64,000 nt of DNA from Intrasporangium calvum (GTDB lineage Bacteria; Actinomycetota; Actinomycetes; Actinomycetales; Dermatophilaceae): the NCBI RefSeq assembly GCF_028446585.1, contig NZ_JAPFQL010000048.1:1-64000 (forward strand). Direction: 5' to 3'. This document shows, piece by piece, positions 54,668 to 63,788 of the stretch. Numbering within the stretch: the stretch's first letter is position 1; each line of letters starts with the position of its first letter. A program made the translations under genes and the position numbers. A model generated the notes under the pieces. It made no database searches. It was not told the origin of the DNA and saw only the letters and a list, made by a program, of their open reading frames with translations.

Positions 54668-55176
54668 CCGCCCGGCACGTCGTCCTGCCGTCCCCGATCG
54701 GCGACCTCACCGTCGTCGCGACCGAGGCGGGCATCTCGCACCTGCTCATGGATGCGGCCAAGTACCGACCCGCCGATCCTGAGGTGTTCGGTCCGCCAGC
54801 GCCGCTCGACGAAGAGCCGTTCGCGTCGGCCGCCGGGCAGCTCGAGGCCTACTTCGCCGGGGAGCTGCGCGATTTCGACCTGCCGCTCGCGCCGCACGGC
54901 GACGCCTTCCACCAGCGGGTGTGGAGCCGGCTGCGCGAGATCCCCTACGGCGAGACGCGCACCTACGGCGACCTCGCCCGAGCCCTGGGCGACCGCAACC
55001 TCGCCCAGGCCGTCGGCACGGCCAACGGGCGCAACCCGATCGCCATCGTCGTGCCCTGCCACCGGGTCATCGGCAGCGACGGGTCCCTCGTCGGCTATGC
55101 CGGCGGCCTCGACCGCAAACGCTTCCTCCTCGCGCTGGAGGAGCCCGCCGCGGGCGAGGCGGGCCGGCTCTTCTGA
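54664..55176 (+). CDS. ogt: methylated-DNA-protein cysteine methyltransferase
   Basis: 170 residues. The active Cys lies in the canonical IVVPCHRVIG. The helix-turn-helix reads IPYGETRTYGDLARALG. Removes O6-alkyl groups from guanine by suicide transfer. ATGA overlap with the CDF gene. A second homologue lies 600 bases downstream. Confidence 0.92.
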   Translation: MTARHVVLPSPIGDLTVVATEAGISHLLMDAAKYRPADPEVFGPPAPLDEEPFASAAGQLEAYFAGELRDFDLPLAPHGDAFHQRVWSRLREIPYGETRTYGDLARALGDRNLAQAVGTANGRNPIAIVVPCHRVIGSDGSLVGYAGGLDRKRFLLALEEPAAGEAGRLF

Positions 55177-55185
55177 CACCTCGGC

Positions 55186-55201
55186 CGTATGCCGCTGGGC
55201 C
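55186..55201 (+). repeat. REP-like element, single copy
   Basis: CGTATGCCGCTGGGCC, nine bases after the ogt stop. Confidence 0.7.
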
Positions 55202-55267
55202 GGCTCCCGCTCGCACGTCACACTGGGTGCCACCTCACATCCGCCCGACCCGGAGCGTCAACCTGGC

Positions 55268-55768
55268 ATGAAGGAACCGTTCGAGCGCGTCGTCAGCGAG
55301 CACGGCCCCACAGTGCTGCGGGTGTGCCGCGCGACGTTGGGCCCGATGGACGCGGACGACGCGTGGTCCGAGACCTTCCTCGCCGCCCTGCGCGCCTGGC
55401 CCGACCTGCCGGAGGAAGCCAACGTCCGGGCCTGGCTCGTCACCATCGCGCACCGGAAGGCGATCGACGTGCACCGGGCGACGGGCCGTCGCGCTGTCCC
55501 CGTCGACGCCGTGCCGGAGCCCCGTGGCCCGGGCCCCCAACGGCCCGAGGACGCCCTGGCCGACGGGCGGCTCTGGCAGGCCCTCGCCGACCTCCCACCC
55601 AAGCAGCGCCAGTGCGTCGCCTACCACCACGTCGCCGGGCTCCCCTATGTCGAGGTCGCGGCCGTGGTCGGCGGCACCGAGGCCGCCGCACGCCGAGCCG
55701 CCGCCGACGGGATCGCCGCTCTCCGCCGCACCTACCTCGCACGTGAGGACGTGAGCTCTCATGCCTGA
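55268..55768 (+). CDS. ECF-type sigma factor beside ogt genes
   Basis: 166 residues. Region 2: DADDAWSETFLAALRAWPDL, VRAWLVTIAHRKAIDVHRA. Region 4: LADLPPKQRQCVAYHHVAGL, VEVAAVVGGTEAAARRAAADG. The stop overlaps the next methyltransferase start by eight bases. No anti-sigma gene adjoins, so it may be activated another way, for example by alkylation damage; that is inference. Confidence 0.82.
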   Translation: MKEPFERVVSEHGPTVLRVCRATLGPMDADDAWSETFLAALRAWPDLPEEANVRAWLVTIAHRKAIDVHRATGRRAVPVDAVPEPRGPGPQRPEDALADGRLWQALADLPPKQRQCVAYHHVAGLPYVEVAAVVGGTEAAARRAAADGIAALRRTYLAREDVSSHA

Positions 55769-56378
55769 CTTCACTGAACTGCTGCCCGCCGGGTTCGACC
55801 CGTCGTCCTTCGGCCCCGGGGAGGTGCCGAAGGGGCTGCGCGAGCGTCTCGTCGCCCGAGCCACGGCCGAGCACAGCCTCGATGTCGTCTACCGGGTCGT
55901 CGACTCCCCCGTCGGGTCACTGCTGCTGGCCGCCACCGAGGCCGGGCTGGTCCGCGTCGCCTACGCCGCCCAGGGCCACGACTCCGTGCTCGCGGACCTG
56001 GCGCGGCGGATCGGCCCCCGCGTGCTGCGCACCGCCGCCGGGCTCGACGAGGTGGTCGGCCAGCTCGACGCCTACTTCGCGGGGTCGCGGAGCTCGGTCG
56101 ACGTGCCGCTCGACCTGCGGCTCGCCCACGGCTTCCGGCGCCAGGTGCTGGATCACCTGCGCGCGATCCCGGCCGGCCGGACCGAGACGTACGCCGAGGT
56201 GGCCCGCAGCGCTGGAAGTCCCCGTGCAGTCCGGGCGGTCGGCTCCGCCTGCGCGTCCAATCCGGTGCCCATCGTCGTCCCCTGCCACCGCGTCGTCCGG
56301 ACCGACGGCTCGATGGGCGGCTACGTCGGCGGTTCCGAGGCCAAGGCCTGGCTCCTCGCCCGCGAAGCCGCCGCCTGA
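55761..56378 (+). CDS. second methylated-DNA-cysteine methyltransferase
   Basis: 205 residues. The active site is PIVVPCHRVVRTDGSMGGY; the HTH reads IPAGRTETYAEVARSAGS. An extra N-terminal 40 residues precede the domain. It could be Ogt- or Ada-C-like. Translationally coupled to the sigma factor, so its supply follows sigma expression. Confidence 0.88.
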   Translation: MPDFTELLPAGFDPSSFGPGEVPKGLRERLVARATAEHSLDVVYRVVDSPVGSLLLAATEAGLVRVAYAAQGHDSVLADLARRIGPRVLRTAAGLDEVVGQLDAYFAGSRSSVDVPLDLRLAHGFRRQVLDHLRAIPAGRTETYAEVARSAGSPRAVRAVGSACASNPVPIVVPCHRVVRTDGSMGGYVGGSEAKAWLLAREAAA

Positions 56379-56413
56379 CCCCACCCCGCCAGCCCCACCC
56401 CCCACCCCCCACC

Positions 56414-56468
56414 CCCCGGTTCGAGGTATTGATCGACCCCCGGTGGTCGAGGAATACCTCGAACGGGG
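56414..56468. terminator. long nested hairpin between ogt and sigE-type operons
   Basis: Outer arms CCCCGGTTCGAGGTATT and AATACCTCGAACGGGG (one bulge) enclose an inner pair TCGACC/GGTCGA. It lies 36 bases after the methyltransferase stop. Confidence 0.65.
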
Positions 56469-56588
56469 CTTGGCGGGCGGGGCTGGCGGGTGGGGGATGC
56501 AACGGTTGGCGCGCCTCACGGGTCTGATCCGGTGTACGACACTGGAATCCAGCCCATCACCGCACCGCACCACGCCCCGGGGAGCCGC

Positions 56589-57092
56589 ATGAGACGCACC
56601 GACGAGGATGCCTTCCGCTCCTTCGTCATGGAGCGACAGACGGTGCTGCGACGCCGCGCCTTCCTGCTCTGCGGCAACTGGGCCGACGGTGACGAGCTGG
56701 TCCAGGAGGCCCTGGCGCGCGTCTACGTCGCGTGGCCGCGTATCTCGCGCGGCGCCGAGGCCGCCTACACCAGGCGCACCATGATGAACCTCTACCTCAA
56801 CGACCAGCGCAAACGCCGCCGCGAGGTCCTCACCGACGAGCCTCCGGAGCCAGCCCTCACGGACCACGACCGCGAGCTCGCCCTCACTCTCACGGCCCTG
56901 CTCAAGGACCTGCCCGACAAGCAGCGCGCCGTCATCGTCCTCCGCTTCTGGGAGGACCTCACCGTCCCGCAGATCGCCGAGTGCACCGGCGTCGCCGAGG
57001 GGACCATCAAGAGCCAGATCTCGCGAGGCATCGCCGTCCTCCGGGAGCGGCTCGCCGAACCGCCCCTCACCGGAGCAGGAGCAGTCCCATGA
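56589..57092 (+). CDS. SigE-family ECF sigma factor
   Basis: 167 residues. Region 2: VLRRRAFLLCGNWADGDELVQ (in outline), AYTRRTMMNLYLNDQR. Region 4: LLKDLPDKQRAVIVLRFWED, TGVAEGTIKSQISRGI. The ATG has GGAG upstream and the stop overlaps the next gene start. Confidence 0.9.
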   Translation: MRRTDEDAFRSFVMERQTVLRRRAFLLCGNWADGDELVQEALARVYVAWPRISRGAEAAYTRRTMMNLYLNDQRKRRREVLTDEPPEPALTDHDRELALTLTALLKDLPDKQRAVIVLRFWEDLTVPQIAECTGVAEGTIKSQISRGIAVLRERLAEPPLTGAGAVP

Positions 57093-57931
57093 CGCGTCCG
57101 GACCAGAGTGAGCAGCAGCTGAGAAGGGTGCTGGGCACCATGAACGACCTCGAGCCACCCACTGACGAGCTCTTCGCGCAGCGCGCCGTCGTCCGCGGCC
57201 GCGCCCGCACCTACCGCCGCCGCGACGCGCTCGTCGGGGTGGCAGCGGCGCTCGTCGTCGTGGCCGGGGGCGGCGGCACCTGGGTGCTCCAGAACGGCCT
57301 GCCGTCGGCCTCGACGCCGTTCCCGGCCAGCCTGGCCGGCAGTGGAGCCGAACAGGCCGAGGACGGGGCGGCGCGCGGCGCGGCCGGCGGCTACGCGAGC
57401 CCCGAGGCCCCCGGTGTGCTGTCGGACCCGAACGGCATGCCCCCGGCGCGGGACGACAGCGGCTGGTTCGTCGGCCCGATGACCCCGCAGCGGGCGGCCT
57501 TCGAGTCGATCGTCCCCGACCTGACCACGACCTGGGCCGGCACCTTCTCCGGGGCCTACGCCACCGACCCGGCCAACACGACCATCGTCGTCGCCGTCAC
57601 CGAGGCAGACCCGGCACTGGAGGACCGCGTTCGCGGCGCCATGCCCGCCCCTGACGACGTCGAGTTCGTGCCCGCCGAGCACTCCTACGCCGACAAGACG
57701 GCGCTGGCCGACCGGATCCGGGCCGAGTCCGAGTCGCTGCGCCAGGACGGCATCACCGTCGCCAGCGTCGCGCAGGACTACCGTGCCGACCGCGTCGTCG
57801 TCGCGGCCCACGGGGTCGACGTCGCGCAGCGCCTCGCCGACCGCTACGGCGCCGACTGGGTCAGCGTCACCGTGCTCCCCGAGGCTCCCGGCACGCTCCC
57901 CGACGGCACGGTCCCGACCATCCAGCGCTGA
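57089..57931 (+). CDS. membrane protein coupled to the SigE-type sigma gene
   Basis: 280 residues. A cytoplasmic N-terminus of about 45, one membrane helix (LVGVAAALVVVAGGGGTWVL) and a long external domain without a recognised family. Gene coupling suggests a sigma-controlling role; no known anti-sigma motif is seen. Confidence 0.72.
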   Translation: MTRPDQSEQQLRRVLGTMNDLEPPTDELFAQRAVVRGRARTYRRRDALVGVAAALVVVAGGGGTWVLQNGLPSASTPFPASLAGSGAEQAEDGAARGAAGGYASPEAPGVLSDPNGMPPARDDSGWFVGPMTPQRAAFESIVPDLTTTWAGTFSGAYATDPANTTIVVAVTEADPALEDRVRGAMPAPDDVEFVPAEHSYADKTALADRIRAESESLRQDGITVASVAQDYRADRVVVAAHGVDVAQRLADRYGADWVSVTVLPEAPGTLPDGTVPTIQR

Positions 57932-57992
57932 CACGCCCGGACCGCAGGTGCCCCTGACCCGGCCTCCCACTCCACCGGCGGGGGCACCTGCC

Positions 57993-58009
57993 GAGCCCAG
58001 CGGCATACG
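57993..58009 (-). repeat. REP-like element, single copy
   Basis: GAGCCCAGCGGCATACG on the + strand, 23 bases before the PHP gene. Confidence 0.7.
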
Positions 58010-58032
58010 GCAGCTGCACCTACGATCGGCCC

Positions 58033-59079
58033 ATGGAGGCACCCACCGCGCCACAGGCGCCGATGAGCCCGCAGGACGCCCTGCGCCGCGTCGGGTTCCT
58101 GCTCGAGCGAGCGCGCGAGAGCCCCTACCGCGTCGCGGCGTTCCGGCGGGCCGCCGAGGCGATCCGGCTCGTCCCCGAGGAGGAGCTGCGCGAGCGCGCC
58201 GCCGCGGGGACGCTCAAGCAGATCAAGGGGATCGGCGACTCGAGCGCGGCGATCATCGGGCAGGCGCTGCGCGGGGTCGTGCCCGCCTACCTCGCGACGC
58301 TCGAGGAGCAGCACGGGGCGCCGCTCAGCTGGGACGGGGCGGAGCTCTACGCCGCCGTCGTCGGCGATCTGCACGTCCACTCCAACTGGAGCGACGGCGG
58401 CAGCCCCATCGACGAGATGGTCCTCACCGCCGTCGAGCTGGGGCAGGACTGGATGGCCCTGACCGACCACTCCCCTCGCCTCACGATCGCCAACGGGCTC
58501 TCGCGTGAGCGGCTCGCCCAGCAGCTGACCCACGTCGACGCGATCAACGCCACGCTCGCCGGCACGTTCCGCCTGCTCAAGGGGATCGAGGTCGACATCC
58601 ACCTCGACGGGACGCTCGACCAGGACCCCGACATGCTCGACCAGCTCGACGTCGTCACCGCCTCGGTCCACTCGAAGCTCCGCCAGCCGGCCTACGAGAT
58701 GACGGCGCGCATGCTCGCCGCCGTGCGCAACCCGCGCACCAACGTGCTCGGCCACTGCACCGGGCGGCTCGTCACCGGCGGCCGGGGCAAGCGGCCGGAG
58801 TCGCAGTTCGACGCCGAGAAGGTCTTTCGCGCCTGCCTCGAGCACGACGTCGCCGTCGAGATCAACTCGCGGCCCGAGCGGCAGGACCCGCCCGACGAGC
58901 TCATCGAGCTGGCCCGCGATCTCGGTTGCCTGTTCTCGATCAACTCCGACGCCCACGCGCCTGGCCAGCTGGACATGAAGCTGCTCGGCTGCGAGCGCGC
59001 CGAACGGCACGGCATCCCCGCCGAACGCATCGTGACGACGTGGCCCGTCGAGGACGTCGTGGCGTGGGCCAAGGGCTGA
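58033..59079 (+). CDS. PHP-domain phosphoesterase with N-terminal helix-hairpin-helix
   Basis: 348 residues. Residues 15-95 form a helix-hairpin-helix-type DNA-binding region (LKQIKGIGDSSAAIIGQAL). Residues 110-340 form a PHP metallophosphoesterase with DLHVHSNWSDG, ALTDHS, EINSRPERQDPP and NSDAHAPGQ. This matches the N- and C-terminal parts of PolX polymerases without the polymerase core, common in actinomycetes; a DNA-repair role is possible. Confidence 0.85.
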   Translation: MEAPTAPQAPMSPQDALRRVGFLLERARESPYRVAAFRRAAEAIRLVPEEELRERAAAGTLKQIKGIGDSSAAIIGQALRGVVPAYLATLEEQHGAPLSWDGAELYAAVVGDLHVHSNWSDGGSPIDEMVLTAVELGQDWMALTDHSPRLTIANGLSRERLAQQLTHVDAINATLAGTFRLLKGIEVDIHLDGTLDQDPDMLDQLDVVTASVHSKLRQPAYEMTARMLAAVRNPRTNVLGHCTGRLVTGGRGKRPESQFDAEKVFRACLEHDVAVEINSRPERQDPPDELIELARDLGCLFSINSDAHAPGQLDMKLLGCERAERHGIPAERIVTTWPVEDVVAWAKG

Positions 59080-59150
59080 CCGAGCCGATTTGGTGGCGCG
59101 CCGAAACTCCCCTATAGTTTCGACGTCCCAAGCGGATAGGTCGGGATTCC

Positions 59151-59223
59151 GTCCCCATCGTCTAGCGGCCTAGGACTCCGCCCTTTCACGGCGGCAGCAC
59201 GGGTTCGAATCCCGTTGGGGATA
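59151..59223 (+). tRNA. tRNA-Glu (TTC)
   Basis: 73 bases. The anticodon stem CCGCC/GGCGG encloses loop CTTTCAC with anticodon TTC; the T arm contains GTTCGAATC; acceptor GTCCCCA pairs with TGGGGAT. No encoded CCA. Confidence 0.95.
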
Positions 59224-59245
59224 CGCACGACAAACTACATATCAT

Positions 59246-59319
59246 GGCCCCGTAGCGCAGTTGGTTAGCGCGCCGCCCTGTCACGGCGGAGGTCGCCGGT
59301 TCGAGCCCGGTCGGGGTCG
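59246..59319 (+). tRNA. tRNA-Asp (GTC)
   Basis: 74 bases. Anticodon loop CTGTCAC gives GTC; the T arm contains GTTCGAGCC; acceptor GGCCCCG pairs with CGGGGTC and G is the discriminator. 22 bases after tRNA-Glu, likely co-transcribed. Confidence 0.95.
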
Positions 59320-59330
59320 CCCAGAAGGAG

Positions 59331-59359
59331 GGCGCCGCTCCATGAGGAGCGGCGCCTTT
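59331..59359 (+). terminator. rho-independent terminator of the tRNA unit
   Basis: GGCGCCGCTCC and GGAGCGGCGCC, an 11-bp stem with a four-base loop, followed by TTT. Confidence 0.85.
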
Positions 59360-59374
59360 CGCATACCCACCTCT

Positions 59375-59391
59375 CGTATGCCGCTGAGCTC
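59375..59391 (+). repeat. REP-like element, single copy
   Basis: CGTATGCCGCTGAGCTC followed by GCTCCCGC, between the tRNA terminator and the PucR-type gene's 3' end. Confidence 0.72.
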
Positions 59392-59404
59392 GCTCCCGCC
59401 CGGA

Positions 59405-60583
59405 TCAGCGGTGGCCGGCCCGCAGGACCAGCTCGAGCTCGAACCGCGCCTCCGGATCGTCGAAGGCCTCGCCGAAGAGCTCCTTGAGCTGCCCGACCCG
59501 GTAGCCGACCGTCTGCTGGTGCACGAAGAGCTCGGCAGCGATCGGCGCACGTTGCCCCTGGTGCCGCAGCCAGGCCAGCAGCGTCTCGACCAGCCGGGCC
59601 CGGACGGCCGGTCGCAGGCCGTCGAGCGGGGCCAGGCGACGGCGGGCCAGGTCGGCGGTGGCGAGCGGTTCGGCATGGACGACGAGCTCGGCCAGGTGGT
59701 CCTCGACCCAGACGGGCAGGTCCCCCTCCCCCGCGGGCCCGCCCAGCCCGTGGGCCGCGGCCGACACGGCCAGGTGCAGCGACTCGGCCGCCTGCTGCCA
59801 CGGGCGCTCGGGGCCGATGATCGCCTGACGTCCGCGGAGTGCCCGGTTGAGCTCCCTGGCCCGGGCGGTCCGGTTGCCGATCGGCATGATGACCGCCGCC
59901 TCCGTCCCACGTTCCGCGACGAGGGCATCCGGTCCGAGGGCCGCCCGCACGCCCTCGAGCCGGCTCGGCGGGAGGGTGGCGACGACCAGGACCTCGGGCA
60001 ACGTCCAGCCGAGCGCGGTCGCGGCTCGCGTCACACCGGTCTCAGGGTCGCCGCGCAGGATCATCTCGAGCAGCTCACCCCGGCGCCGCTGGTGCTCGCC
60101 GGCCCGCTCGGACTGCTCCAGCGCGTAGCCCTGGGCGCTCACGGCCGAGAGCTCGTCGATGTAGGCGAAGAGGGACTCGCCGAGCGCCAGGATGACGTCC
60201 GGCGCGAGCTGCGACACATCCACCGTGCGCGAGATCGCCCGGAGCGTGACCCGCGCGCCGTAACGGTAGGCCGACAGGAGCGACTCGAGGCTGCGGCCGG
60301 ACCTGACCTCGCCCCGGCCGAGGTTCTCGTAGATCCAGGCCCCGTCCTCGGACAGGGCCGGCAGTCGGGTGCCGGGCAGGTCGAGGAAGCGGTTCAGGGC
60401 CACCGTGACCCCTTGCCGGACGCCTTGACCGAAGCGCCCCTCCAGCGGCATCGCATACACGGGCACGTCCCGCGGGATGCCGTCGATGATCGCCTCGACG
60501 ACCTCGCCGACGACCGGGCGGAGGACCTCACCGATTTCGGCGGGGAGAGACAACCATGGTGGGTCAGAAGTGGCCTGCGGCAC
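59405..60583 (-). CDS. PucR/CdaR-type transcriptional regulator
   Basis: 392 residues. No N-terminal DNA-binding domain. A helical region spans residues about 1-160 and a GGDEF-like middle follows. The C-terminal PucR HTH reads LLAWLRHQGQRAPIAAELFV, HQQTVGYRVGQLKELFG. The GTG at 60583 has AGGGAG upstream; longer frames are rejected. Divergent from the reductase/desaturase operon, the usual arrangement for this regulator of membrane desaturation. Confidence 0.82.
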   Translation of the reverse strand: MPQATSDPPWLSLPAEIGEVLRPVVGEVVEAIIDGIPRDVPVYAMPLEGRFGQGVRQGVTVALNRFLDLPGTRLPALSEDGAWIYENLGRGEVRSGRSLESLLSAYRYGARVTLRAISRTVDVSQLAPDVILALGESLFAYIDELSAVSAQGYALEQSERAGEHQRRRGELLEMILRGDPETGVTRAATALGWTLPEVLVVATLPPSRLEGVRAALGPDALVAERGTEAAVIMPIGNRTARARELNRALRGRQAIIGPERPWQQAAESLHLAVSAAAHGLGGPAGEGDLPVWVEDHLAELVVHAEPLATADLARRRLAPLDGLRPAVRARLVETLLAWLRHQGQRAPIAAELFVHQQTVGYRVGQLKELFGEAFDDPEARFELELVLRAGHR

Positions 60584-60602
60584 CCCGGGCTCCCTGTTTT
60601 TG

Positions 60603-60613
60603 TCGTGGCACGA
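60603..60613. promoter_or_regulatory. small inverted repeat between the divergent genes
   Basis: TCGTG-G-CACGA lies in the 100-base gap and could be a regulator site. Weak evidence alone. Confidence 0.3.
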
Positions 60614-60683
60614 TAATTTCTGAGCCCAAAGAGTACCTGCTGACCCAAGACTCCGCGCCCCTTCGCGACGGACACTGGACCGT

Positions 60684-61751
60684 ATGCCCCCGTTCCGTGC
60701 CCTGCGACGCGCCGCTTCGGTGCTCACGACGCCCCTCGCGCCCGAGGACTTCCTCGGCCTCGTGAACCCCCTCGCGTCGACGCGGCAGCTGCGCGGCATC
60801 GTCACCAAGGTCGTCCCGGAGACCGCCGACTCGGCGACGATCCACTTCCGCCCGGGCAAGGGGTGGAACCCGCACGAGGCCGGTCAGTGGGCGCGCATCG
60901 GCGTCGAGATCGACGGCGTCCGGCAGTGGCGCAGCTACTCGCTGTCCGCCCCGGCCGGCGCTGACCCGGCCATCACGGTCACGGCCATCGGCCACGTCTC
61001 CACCGCGCTCGTGCGGCGGACCAAGCCGGGCGACGTGCTCTTCCTCGACGTCCCGCAGGGTGACTTCGTCCTGCCCCAGCACCCGCGCCCCCTCCTCATG
61101 CTCACCGCCGGCAGCGGACTGACGCCGGTGATGTCGATGATCCGGACCCTGGTCCCCCGGCGCCCGGATGCCGACGTCGTGCTCATCCACTCCGCGCGCA
61201 CGCGCGCCGACGCGCTCTTCCACGACGAGCTGCTCGAGCTGTCCGACCAGTTCCCCGGCCTCACGGTCACGCACTGGTTCACCCGCGAGCAGGAGGGCCG
61301 CCGCCTCGACCTCACCGACTTCGGCGACCTCGAGACGCTGTGCCCCGACTGGCGCGAGCGGGCCTCCTACGCGTGCGGCCCGGCCGACTTCCTCGACGAG
61401 GCGACCGCCCTCTGGGAGGCCACCGACGCCAGCCCCGAAGGCAGCCTCACGATCGAGCGCTTCGCCCGGGCCCTGCTCGCCGGCACCGGCGGCGAGGGCG
61501 GCCTCGTGACGTTCGAGAAGTCGGACAAGGAGATCGAGGTCGACGGCGACACCCCGCTCCTCGAGGCGGGTGAGCAGTGCGGCGTCGTCATGCCGAGCGG
61601 CTGCCGCATGGGCATCTGCCGCAGCTGCCTGACGCCTCTGGTCGCCGGTCGGGTAAGGGACCTGCGCACCGGCGAGGTGCACGGTGACGAGGGAGAGCTC
61701 ATCCAGACCTGCATCAACGCCGCTGCCGGACCCGTCCACCTGGACATCTGA
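60684..61751 (+). CDS. ferredoxin-NAD(P)H reductase with C-terminal 2Fe-2S domain
   Basis: 355 residues. The FAD part has WRSYSLSAP, and the NAD(P) part has TAGSGLTPVMSMIRTL and CGPADF. A plant-type 2Fe-2S domain follows, with cysteines in QCGVVMPSGCRMGICRSC and IQTCIN. It supplies electrons to the desaturase encoded next, 19 bases downstream. Confidence 0.9.
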   Translation: MPPFRALRRAASVLTTPLAPEDFLGLVNPLASTRQLRGIVTKVVPETADSATIHFRPGKGWNPHEAGQWARIGVEIDGVRQWRSYSLSAPAGADPAITVTAIGHVSTALVRRTKPGDVLFLDVPQGDFVLPQHPRPLLMLTAGSGLTPVMSMIRTLVPRRPDADVVLIHSARTRADALFHDELLELSDQFPGLTVTHWFTREQEGRRLDLTDFGDLETLCPDWRERASYACGPADFLDEATALWEATDASPEGSLTIERFARALLAGTGGEGGLVTFEKSDKEIEVDGDTPLLEAGEQCGVVMPSGCRMGICRSCLTPLVAGRVRDLRTGEVHGDEGELIQTCINAAAGPVHLDI

Positions 61752-61770
61752 AGAAGAGGTAACACCCACC

Positions 61771-63075
61771 ATGACGACGACGGCGAACCGCCCGACCGAG
61801 ACGACCGACCCGACGACGCGGGTGACCCCGACCTCTCCGGCCGGCGCACCCGCCCCCGCCGAGCCGACCCAGCCGGTGCGACGCAAGCCGGTCCTCGCCG
61901 CAGCGGGCGGCCCTTCCGTGCGACCCCCGGCGGCAGCGCACCTGAGCGACGAGGACGTGGAGCGGCTCGGCGCCGAGCTCGACGCGATCCGTGACCGGGT
62001 GATGGCTTCCCGCGGGGCCAAGGACGCCGCCTACATCCGCCGGGTCATCAAGATCCAGCGCACCCTCGAGCTGGCCGGGCGCGCGACCCTCCTCTTCTCC
62101 CGCAAGCGTGCGGCGTTCGTCGCCGGCACGGCCATGCTCTCGGTCGCCAAGATCCTCGAGAACATGGAGATCGGCCACAACGTCCTGCACGGTCAGTGGG
62201 ACTGGATGCGCGACCCGGACATCCACAGCACGACGTGGGAGTGGGACTTCGTCAGCCCCGCCCGCACGTGGAAGCACACGCACAACGACCTGCACCACAC
62301 GTGGACCAACGTCGTCGGCAAGGACAAGGACGTCGGCTACGAGCTGCTGCGCATGGACGAGTCGCAGCCGTGGACGCCCAAGGCCCTGGGCAACCCGCTC
62401 TACAACCTCGTCCTCGCGCCGTTCTTCGAGTGGGGCATCGCCCTCTACGACCTCGAGCTGCCCGCCTGGCAGGCCGGCGAGAAGTCGACCGAGGACCTCA
62501 AGCGCGACCTGCTCGACACGGGCCGCAAGGCCCTCAAGCAGTTCTCCAAGGACTACGCGGCCACTCCCGGCGCGGCGGCCCTCTTCGGCTCGGGCAAGCA
62601 GGCGTTCTGGGGCACGTTCACCGCCAACGCAATCCGCAACCTCTGGGCCCACTCCGTCATCTTCTGCGGGCACTTCCCGGACGGGGTCGACACCTTCACC
62701 GAGGAGATGATCGAGGGCGAGACCCGCGGCGACTGGTACATCCGCCAGATGCTCGGCTCCGGCAACATCTCCGGGTCCAGGCTCATGCACCTGATGACGG
62801 GCAACCTCAGCCACCAGATCGAGCACCATCTCTTCCCCGACCTGCCGAGCAACCACTACGCGGAGGTCGCGGTCGAGGTCCGCGAGATCTGCGAGCGCTA
62901 CGGCCTGCCCTACACGACCGGCCCGCTGCCCCGACAGGTCTTCCAGGCCTGGGCCAAGGTGTGCCGCCTCGCGCTCCCGCCACGGGCCGAGCGCCTGCCC
63001 AAGGGGTCCGTCAACCAGGCGCCGCCGACGGTCCGGCGCTCCTCCCCACTGCCGATGGTCGCCCATGGCGGCTGA
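61771..63075 (+). CDS. membrane fatty acid/acyl-lipid desaturase
   Basis: 434 residues. Three His boxes: GHNVLH, HTHNDLHHTW and HQIEHHLFPD, binding the diiron site. Hydrophobic segments flank them. The N-terminal 60 residues are Pro/Thr-rich, without motifs. Introduces a double bond into acyl chains, likely for cold or membrane-fluidity response. The stop overlaps the next gene by 11 bases. Confidence 0.9.
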   Translation: MTTTANRPTETTDPTTRVTPTSPAGAPAPAEPTQPVRRKPVLAAAGGPSVRPPAAAHLSDEDVERLGAELDAIRDRVMASRGAKDAAYIRRVIKIQRTLELAGRATLLFSRKRAAFVAGTAMLSVAKILENMEIGHNVLHGQWDWMRDPDIHSTTWEWDFVSPARTWKHTHNDLHHTWTNVVGKDKDVGYELLRMDESQPWTPKALGNPLYNLVLAPFFEWGIALYDLELPAWQAGEKSTEDLKRDLLDTGRKALKQFSKDYAATPGAAALFGSGKQAFWGTFTANAIRNLWAHSVIFCGHFPDGVDTFTEEMIEGETRGDWYIRQMLGSGNISGSRLMHLMTGNLSHQIEHHLFPDLPSNHYAEVAVEVREICERYGLPYTTGPLPRQVFQAWAKVCRLALPPRAERLPKGSVNQAPPTVRRSSPLPMVAHGG

Positions 63076-63772
63076 GGCAGGCGCGGGACCGCGCAACCAG
63101 CGCGTCGCGGCCTTCTTCGACCTCGACCGGACGCTCATCCGTGGCTCCGCGAACTACCCGCTGGCCGTCGCGGCCTTCCGCCGCGGGCACGTGCCGTGGC
63201 GCGACCTCGTCGCGGACACCATCAACGCGATCTCCTTCCACCGCAAGGGCTCGACGGACTCCCAGTCGGCCGCGTTGCGTGAGCGGATCCTCGGCGCCGT
63301 CGCCGGCACGAAGCAGTCGGACATCATCCACCTGACCGACGAGATCGTGCCGGGCATCGTCCGGCGCCTGATCCCGCAGTCGGCGGCGCTGCTCGCCGAG
63401 GCGAAGGCTGCCGCCATGGACCGCATCGTCGTGTCCGCCTCACCGATCGAGCTCGTGGGTCGCATCGCCACAGCCCTCGGGCTGGAGGGTGCCGTGGCGA
63501 CGCGCAGCGAGCTCGACCATGACGGCCGCTACACCGGTCGGCTCATGGGCGAGTTCTGCTACAACCACGGCAAGGTGATCGAGATCGAGAAGCTCGCGGC
63601 CGAGCGCGGCTACGACCTCGAAGCAAGCGCCGCCTACAGCGACTCGATCAGCGACCTGCCGATGCTCGAGCGGGTCGGCACCGCCGTCGCCGTCAACCCG
63701 GACCGTGAGCTGCGGGAGCTCGCGCGCGAACGCGGTTGGCGCATCGTCGAGGTCGGCCGCAAGCGCCACTGA
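63065..63772 (+). CDS. HAD-IB family hydrolase
   Basis: 235 residues. HAD motif I FFDLDRTLIRGS, motif II VVSASP, and motif IV YSDSISDLPML. Members dephosphorylate serine or lipid head groups. Coupled to the desaturase, which hints at a lipid role. Confidence 0.88.
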   Translation: MAAEAGAGPRNQRVAAFFDLDRTLIRGSANYPLAVAAFRRGHVPWRDLVADTINAISFHRKGSTDSQSAALRERILGAVAGTKQSDIIHLTDEIVPGIVRRLIPQSAALLAEAKAAAMDRIVVSASPIELVGRIATALGLEGAVATRSELDHDGRYTGRLMGEFCYNHGKVIEIEKLAAERGYDLEASAAYSDSISDLPMLERVGTAVAVNPDRELRELARERGWRIVEVGRKRH

Positions 63773-63788
63773 GCCTGAGAGCGCGAGC

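Noticed and set aside
60564-62021. 485-codon frame opposite the reductase gene
   Set aside because: Antisense to a gene with full FAD, NAD and iron-sulfur motifs.
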